Part shown: one piece after another, positions 8,725-14,430 of the stretch
Position numbering within the stretch: position 1 is the stretch's first letter
Layout of the letters: each line of letters begins with the position of its first letter
NCBI GenBank assembly: GCA_027943245.1
Contig: JANDJZ010000983.1
Span: 1 to 14,430, forward strand
Length of the DNA stretch: 14,430 nt
Source: Acanthamoeba sp. SK_2022b
Lineage: Eukaryota; Discosea; Longamoebia; Acanthamoebidae
Direction: 5' to 3'
Translations under genes and position numbers: made by a program
Notes under the pieces: model-generated
Told to the model about the DNA's origin: nothing
What the model saw: the letters and a program-made list of their open reading frames with translations, nothing else
Database searches by the model: none

Positions 8725-11303
8725 ATGTCAACTCACGTTTCGCGCTCACCTTCCCCCTCTTCTCGCATTTTCGATCAATCTCCAGCGAAAGATGATCCTG
8801 CCCATCTAGAGACGTTAAGGAGGCTTCTCTACCCGACCTCAGCGACCGCATTTGCAACTTCATCTTCAGCCAAGACCCGACCGTCGTCTTTGGTCTTGCA
8901 CTGGTGCTGGCAAGGGTTGTGGTGGCTGATAAGCTGGACGTATATCGTACCCGTCTTCCTCGGCCTCCTCATCTTCTTCCTCTCGTGGCTGGTCTTCCTG
9001 CCGTGCGTGCTCGTCCTCCTCTTCTTCTCTCTCGGCAAAAAGATGTTGGGCTTCGCCTTCTTCTGCGCGACCTTCCTTCTCGTCCCGCTGCTCAAGGCCT
9101 TCCGCTACACTCCCGGCATTGAATCTGGCATAAACCATCTTCTCAGGTACTCTTCCTCCTTGGTAGCCACAACATAAATCTATTTTATTTTATTTAGTTA
9201 TTTATTTATTGTTGTCGTCAACATATTGTGGTTCGGTCCTGTGCTCTCCGTTCTTGTTCTCGTCACGCACTACTGTTGCTGTTTGTGCTCCCGGCAACGT
9301 TGATGGTTGTGTGTTCCCTCTTCCCCTTTTCTTTTGCTTTTCGCGAGCAAGGCGCCATCCTCGATTATAGGGAACCGGTTGCGGTTGGTCGGGACATGAT
9401 GACATGTCCCTCTCACGCGACATCACCCACCCGCCAACCCAATCTCCCTCGATCGAGCGAGAGGCCGGTTAATGTTCACACATGACACCAATCCCCTATA
9501 CACACAACACTAGACACGACATCGCGGCATAACATTATTTAACATGGGGCTCGGCGTGGACAGATGGACGTTCATCGCCTGGTTCTATGCGCTGGTCTTC
9601 TTCGAGAAGCTCTTGCGGTGGATCCTCAAGCACTTTGTGGGTCACCACAAGGACACCAGCCGCCCCTACTCGCTCGTCAATGTCATGGACCCATACTTTG
9701 ATGGCTTCTGCTCTCTTTCCCCGTCATCTACCTCCTCTTCGCCCTCTTCCTCCTCTTCTCCATTTTCTGCTTGTACAGCATCATCATCTTCATCCTCTTC
9801 CCGAAGAAGCAAGAGACGAGCAGGACAACCAGAAAATCTACAAGAGGCCTTGGTAGCGTCGTCTTTTTGTTTATTTATTCATTGTTATTTATTCTTATAT
9901 CGATGTACCTGATTCGCGTGGATATCGTAGGAGCACACCTACAACGAAAGCCAGCGTGCGACCGAGGCCGAGCAGGAGCAGGAGGAGCAGGACCAGAAGG
10001 ACATCATCAATCAGGACCATGAGTTCAGCAACTTTGAATATTCGCACGCCAAGGTTTCCTCTCTCTCTCTCTCTCGTCTCTCTCATCCTCACACCGTTTC
10101 CTCATGCCTCTGGCTTCTCTTTCCTTCGCGCGCGCGCTCTCTCTCTCTCTCTGTTGGCTCTTCACGAATTTGTTTCGGATGTTGGGCCTCACTCGTTGTG
10201 CGGTGTGGGAACAGGCCTACTCCCTGGCCCTCGCGGCAAAGATGGCCTACGAGAACTCGGACATCATCAAGTGCGAGGCCAAGAAGTGGGGCTTCACCCA
10301 GTGCCGCGTGGTGCGGTACCAAAACAGCAAGGCCTTCATCGCCTCCAACGACGAGCTGGTCCTCCTCGTATGCACATCCCTCCCCTTCCCCTTCCATTTC
10401 CCGTTCAAGTCAACTCGGGTCAAGCCTTCTCAGTTTTTCTTTCTCATTTTCTTTTCATTTTCCAGGTCTTTTGCGGGACGCATCCGCTCAACTTGCGCAA
10501 CTACATCACCGACTTGCAGGCCCACCTCGTCAACGCCGGGCCCCTAGGTAGGCCTCGCGCTGGATCGGCCCCACTCCTCCCCCACCAACCGTAGTTAAGT
10601 GAAGATCGAATGCTAACCGCGGTTATGTACATAGGTTATGTACATAGTGGCTTCCTCGAGGCCCTGGGCCTCAGGCACGTCGACGAAGAGGAGGAGGAGG
10701 AGGCCGAGCGGCAGTACAGACAGGAGTGGCCGCGAGCGCAGCCCCAGCAGCAGCAACATCAACACAACAAGCACGGGCCATCGTCTTCGCCGATGCTATC
10801 GTCTTCGTCATCCTCCTCGTCGTCGCGCGGACGCAACATGAAGCTGTCGCTCATGCGCGGGCGCCGACGGGCGTCGCTCACGCTCCCCGTGGTCATGCGG
10901 CGAGACGACGGATATCGCCGCTACGCAGTGGCCAAGCTACTGCACGCCCTGCCCACGCTTCCCAACAACCTGTGGTCCCTCATGCGCTTCGTCGTCCTAT
11001 GGCACCGCCGCCAGCTCCTCCGCGTCACCGGTACCCCACAGTCTTCATTGATTTTATTTTATTTTTATATTTTTATAGTATTTTATTATTTTATTATTTA
11101 TATTTATATTTTATTAGCTGATGAGCAAGCGTGGAATTGAAAATTGGGACAGGGTTGCACGACTATCACGAGAAGCTGACGACGTCGTCCTACAACGCGC
11201 CCATGTACCATCAAGTCATCAAGATCCTGGACGAGCTGGGCGTGCTCCAGGCCTACTCGTTCGCCTCGCCCACTCCCGCCACCAAAAAGAAGCAACCCGT
11301 ACG

Positions 11304-11358
<55 letters not shown>

Positions 11359-12929
11359 AGCACTTGCACGCACATGGTTGTTATTTGTTGTAGTCATTAT
11401 TCTTTATTTATTTGTTTATTTGTTGGTGTTGCTAACGACAAAGTCTTGCACGCATGTGGTGATGTGGACGAGCAGCCGAAGAGGAAGCTGTGGGTGGCAG
11501 GGCACAGCCTGGGCGGGGCGCTGGCCAACCTGTTCAGCGCGCAGATGGTGACCGACTACCCCGGATCGGAGGACGCCATCGGCGGCGTCTACACCTTTGG
11601 CCAACCGCGCGTGGGAGACCTGTACGGGGGCCCGTCCACGACTTCTCCACCTTCTTGCCCGTTGTCGTTCATTCAAACAAGGCGACTACTTACACGACGT
11701 TCGACAACAGACAATTTGCTCAGTTCGTGAACGAGAAGATGGGTCAGCGCTACTTCCGCTTCGTCAACGGAAACGACCTCATCCCTCGCCTCCCCCTCGG
11801 CATCCCCTCCTGGTACATTAATCATTTTTATATATATATATATATATGAATATTATGTAGTACATTAGTATAATTGGCTTATTATATTATTTTAATGTAT
11901 TAATATTTTGTTTTGTTTTTTTCAAAGGCTGATAAGGCGGCTGCTGAAGAGGGCGAAGAAGGAGAAGGATGGCACGCTCATCGACGTGCCCGACATCAAG
12001 TCGATCCGCAACAGCCTCGTGTGCTACCTGGCGGGCGTGGCAACGAACCACGAGACATCCTACAAGCACGCCGGACAGCTCAAGTACCCCAGCGCCTGGC
12101 CTTTTCTCCTTATTCGTATTTATTTGAATTCTTATTATTAGAATTATTTATTTGTACTTATTTATTAATTAATTTTTCGTGGTCAGATACATCGACTACG
12201 GTGGCAACATCATCGAGCCCGACAAGCTCCGACACGTCATCTACCTCCACCTCGTCGGTCTCTGTAAACTTAGAGTGCGCCCCCCCCCTTCACTCACTCA
12301 CACGCACTCCTCCCCCCCACGCGCCACGCGCTGACGAGACGACGAATGGCGTGTGAGTACAGTTTTTCAAACACATCCAGCGGGACACGTGGCTTCGGCT
12401 GGTCTTCCGCATGGTGCTCCCCTTCTTCATGAACGACCACCTCATCTGGTACACATCTCCTCCCCCCCCACCTCTCTCTCTCTCTCTTTCACGCGCGCGC
12501 AGTGTACTGACCGACGCCTCCAGTGACTACGCGCGCGCGATCAAGGACAGGATGGAGGCGGACCGGCTCGAGGCCGAGGAGGAGCAGAAGCGCGGCGACG
12601 CTCTCGTCATGGAGGAGGGGCGCGCGTCGACGGTGCGCGGGTGGCTTGACTCGTCCCGCCAGCAGCTGCGGCCGACCCCGATCACAGTCGACAAAATTGT
12701 TGTACAAGTCGCAGGAGAGAATGAGGGGCGCGGTGACGAGCAGCAGCTGCTCGACAAGACGCGCGACGCCTACGAGGCTAGGCTCCCGCGGCGGGCGACG
12801 ACGGATGGCGTGTTGATGGTGGAGGCCACAGTGGCAACGGCCGCCGTCACCTCCGGTATCGCGATAACACGAAGGAGCGAAGGAGGAGGCGGTCTCACCA
12901 AGCGGCGCCGGTGGAGTACCGAACTGTAG
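8725..12929 (+). CDS. Membrane-anchored class-3 lipase, diacylglycerol-lipase-like
   Basis: Thirteen exons: 8725-9146, 9564-9852, 9931-10053, 10215-10367, 10466-10547, 10635-11030, 11153-11298, 11476-11621, 11711-11812, 11928-12083, 12187-12263, 12358-12448 and 12524-12929. They total 862 residues with all phases consistent. The N-terminus has several hydrophobic helices (residues about 57-130 and 141-165). The alpha/beta-hydrolase part starts near AYSLALAAKMAYENSD and has FCGTHPLNLRNYITDL and YVHSGFLEA. It carries the nucleophile elbow GHSLGG (Ser about 548), YTFGQPRVGD, NGNDLIPRLPLG (Asp about 608) and NDHLIW (His about 725). These match the Ser-Asp-His triad of lipase_3 enzymes. N-terminal helices plus this domain resemble sn-1 diacylglycerol lipases, which release monoacylglycerol; the substrate is inferred. 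An acidic, Gln/Ser-rich then Arg-rich insert of about 150 residues (10656-11150) splits the domain before the elbow. The tail is charged and possibly coiled coil. Uncertain junctions: 9852, 11153 (or 11126), 12358 and 12524 (or 12503). Confidence 0.88.
9147..9563 (+). other. Long lipase intron 1 with hairpin and in-frame ATG
   Basis: At 417 bases this is the longest intron in the window. It starts GTACTC and ends GTGGACAG. I see no coding exon inside it. An ATG at 9544, in frame with exon 2 and with no stop between, could serve an internal transcript. GGGACATG (9391-9398) and CATGTCCC (9403-9410) form a perfect 8-bp stem with an ATGA loop. Confidence 0.6.
10622..10647 (+). repeat. 13-bp tandem duplication across a lipase splice acceptor
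   Basis: GTTATGTACATAG occurs twice without a gap (10622-10634 and 10635-10647). Both copies end in TAG. The first AG keeps the reading frame into YVHSGF. Using the second would skip 13 bases and shift frame. Confidence 0.92.
11305..11357 (+). repeat. (CA)n microsatellite in a lipase intron
   Basis: About 26 CA units start 6 bases after the donor at 11299. The 177-base intron has no in-frame stop, so retention would add a Thr-His repeat just before the catalytic serine elbow. Confidence 0.94.
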
Positions 12930-12938
12930 GCCACTGTA

Positions 12939-12944
12939 AATAAA
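12939..12944 (+). terminator. Polyadenylation signal AATAAA of the lipase gene
   Basis: Canonical hexamer just after the TAG stop at 12927-12929. Placement so near the stop implies a short 3' UTR, in keeping with the compact spacing of genes. Confidence 0.6.
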
Positions 12945-13224
12945 CAACCCCCAATCACCGTAAAGGTCGTCAAAAAAAGGGACAGCATGTTTCCTTACCG
13001 GCGCGATGTTGGGAACTTGAACACTCCGTGGGCTTACTACAGCTCGTTGGACACCTTTGCAACTCGCCTTGGCGCTACTAGGCGGCCTTCATCTCGAACT
13101 TGATGCCCTGCTCTGATTGGTTGGCAGCACCTTAGAGCTCCCTCAACAGTTTGAGGAAGGCAGTTTCATTCCTTGTGGACATCAGCCCGGAATGGTTCAT
13201 TGCTGGACCTTTAAAACTCTTGCC

Positions 13225-13233
13225 TTTTATAAC
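13225..13233 (+). promoter_or_regulatory. TATA-box-like element of the multicopper oxidase gene
   Basis: TTTTATAAC lies about 77 bases before the ATG at 13309. No other TATA-like string is as well placed in this gap, apart from TTTAAAA at 13211-13217. Function is inferred from position only. Confidence 0.4.
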
Positions 13234-13308
13234 AAGCTTACCAGGTGCTGGCTCTTCACCACAAACAACAACCACCAACACCTGCAGACCAAAGGGGGAA
13301 CGTCGGCC

Positions 13309-14430
13309 ATGAAGCCGTCCCTCTGCGTAGCTCTTGCTCTACTGAGCTTGTTGTCCCTCCAAGCAGCCACCAGCTTCGCCCAGCACACACCGGTAGCTGC
13401 TGGCTCATCCTTCTCCATACCAGTCGTTACACTCACAGGCATCACAGGGCCCCCAGCCCAGCTCGGTGCCGCTCTCCAAGTGGGCACAGCCTCTGGCCAA
13501 GCCTGCCGTCCACGTGCCCGTTAGCACCAAACACGGAGTCGACAGGTACGAGGTCACCTACAGCTCGTTCAAGCAGCAGCTCCACCCGTCGCTGCCGCCT
13601 ACAACTGTACGCACACCACACACGTTCAGCGCCAAGGCAAGCAGAAACACAACGAGTGCACTTTCATGCTCACAACTGGCCACAACAGGTATACGGCTAC
13701 GACGGTTCCTACCCTGGACCCTCGTTCGAGGCCCAAGTCAACAGGCCTGTGGAGGTGACGTGGGTCAATGATCTTCCTCTCCGCCACATCCTGCCAACAG
13801 TGCCCCTGGAAGGACGTGCGTGGCCGCAACCAAACTATCAAGAGCTTTGTGTGGAGTTTGTATGTTGCTTGGCGAGCCTTACCTCCTGACCACACGATCA
13901 GCTGAAACCCCTCCCGAGTCTGCTGGCGTCGTCCATCTGCACGGAGGCCACACCCCGGCCGACAGCGACGGCAATCCTCTCGACTACGTCGTCAAGGGCC
14001 AGCAGCAGCACTTCCGCTACCCTAATAGGCAGCTGGCCACCACCCTCTGGTACCATGACCACATCTGGACCCGAATCAGGGCTAACGTGATGGCCGGACT
14101 GTCGGGTATACCGCTTCCTGTCCACCGCCAACCATTGGACGCTGTTACTAAAAGCCGGCCAACCGCAACAAGGCTTTTATCTGCTGAGAGAGAAGGACGA
14201 GGCGAAGCTGGGCCTGCCAAGCGGGGACTTCGAGATTCCCATTGCTATGCAGGACCGTGTCCTCCTTGAAGATGGACAGGTAACGATCGCTCTTCCTCCT
14301 CTTCAGCGAGGTTCTCAGCGGTCCGCTGACCACTGCAGCAATCCAAACAGCTGTGGTACCCCTTTGAGTGGCAGCCAGAGTTCTTTGGCGACGTGGCTGT
14401 GATCAACGGCCGCGTGTGGCCCTTCCTCGA
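13309..14430 (+). CDS. Secreted multicopper oxidase, CotA/bilirubin-oxidase type (partial, 3' end outside)
   Basis: Six exons are visible: 13309-13392, 13448-13606, 13689-13815, 13902-14105, 14173-14279 and 14339 to the edge, about 257 residues. MKPSLCVALALLSLLSLQ is a signal peptide, probably cut near SFA-QH. The mature part follows the spore-coat-protein-A family closely: PLSKWAQPLAKPAV, RYEVTYSSFKQQLHPSLPPT, VYGYDGSYPGPSFEAQ and PVEVTWVNDLP. Copper motif 1 is VVHLHGGH (H135, H137) and motif 2 is LWYHDH (H175, H177); each would supply ligands of the trinuclear centre. ANVMAGLSG-FYLLREK, EIPIAMQDR and FFGDVAVINGRVWPFL continue the match. The two C-terminal copper motifs, including the type-1 site, lie beyond the window. 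Enzymes of this family oxidise phenolics or bilirubin with reduction of oxygen to water. A role in cyst wall cross-linking is conceivable but not shown. The residues after HDH (IWTRIR) differ from the usual ALGITR. Intron 1 has several in-frame acceptors. Confidence 0.92.

Larger units (their letters stand above)
12930..13308. other. Intergenic region between the lipase and oxidase genes
   Basis: A 379-base gap. AATAAA at 12939-12944 lies 10 bases after the lipase stop codon and is the likely polyadenylation signal, with a very short 3' UTR. The rest presumably holds the promoter of the oxidase. An inverted CCAAT box (ATTGG, 13116-13120) and a TATA-like string are listed or noted here. No open frame of interest is seen. 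Confidence 0.65.

Noticed and set aside
11622..11710. Frameshift in the lipase between YTFGQPRVGD and QFAQFVNEK
   Set aside because: An 89-base GTACGG...CAACAG intron joins both parts in phase 2 and recreates the family motif.
1..14430. Prokaryotic operon, CRISPR array, insertion sequence, tRNA or rRNA
   Set aside because: No Shine-Dalgarno-spaced genes, no spaced direct repeats, no terminal repeats with transposase, and no tRNA B-box or rRNA-like sequence were seen. Genes are split by introns throughout.

Overview
The window is eukaryotic. It contains one partial gene on the minus strand and four intron-rich genes on the plus strand, packed with 0.2-0.4 kb between them. Exons are GC-rich, with G or C in most third codon positions. 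Introns are short, mostly 60-180 bases, T/A-rich, and almost all GT-AG. Dense spacing, this exon/intron contrast, bacterial-type enzymes carrying introns and many MORN and RING-CH proteins fit a free-living amoeba of the Acanthamoeba type. That assignment is inferred from style and gene content, not from a species marker.

Layout. (1) 1-292 minus: N-terminal part of an unrecognised multi-pass membrane protein running off the window. (2) 293-1671: about 1.4 kb with no convincing gene. It probably holds the divergent promoter region and the missing first exon of the next gene, plus a hairpin followed by AATAAA. (3) About 1698-5597 plus: a polytopic RING-CH (RINGv/MARCH-type) E3 ubiquitin ligase, 10 visible exons, with about ten membrane segments and a very acidic/His-rich loop. 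(4) 5819-8352 plus: a 13-repeat MORN protein, 9 exons, about 642 residues, with a Ser/Thr/Gly-rich tail. (5) 8725-12929 plus: a membrane-anchored class-3 lipase resembling sn-1 diacylglycerol lipases, 13 exons, about 862 residues, with Ser, Asp and His catalytic candidates all visible. (6) 13309-14430+ plus: the secreted N-terminal half of a CotA/bilirubin-oxidase-type multicopper oxidase, 6 exons visible, running off the window.

Nothing suggests that these genes form a pathway. The MORN protein and the lipase could both act at membranes and phosphoinositide/diacylglycerol signalling, but that link is only a guess. No mobile element, CRISPR array, tRNA or rRNA was found. The points most worth checking are: an RFX X-box-like site just upstream of the MORN gene; a cluster of ATCAAT/ATTGAT motifs, including a perfect inverted repeat, upstream of the lipase; a lipase exon in which a second frame encodes a membrane helix; several duplicated or tandem splice acceptors; and microsatellites that sit close behind 5' splice sites.

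All exon boundaries were worked out by hand from reading frame, splice dinucleotides and family resemblance. Boundaries described as ambiguous should be treated as such.
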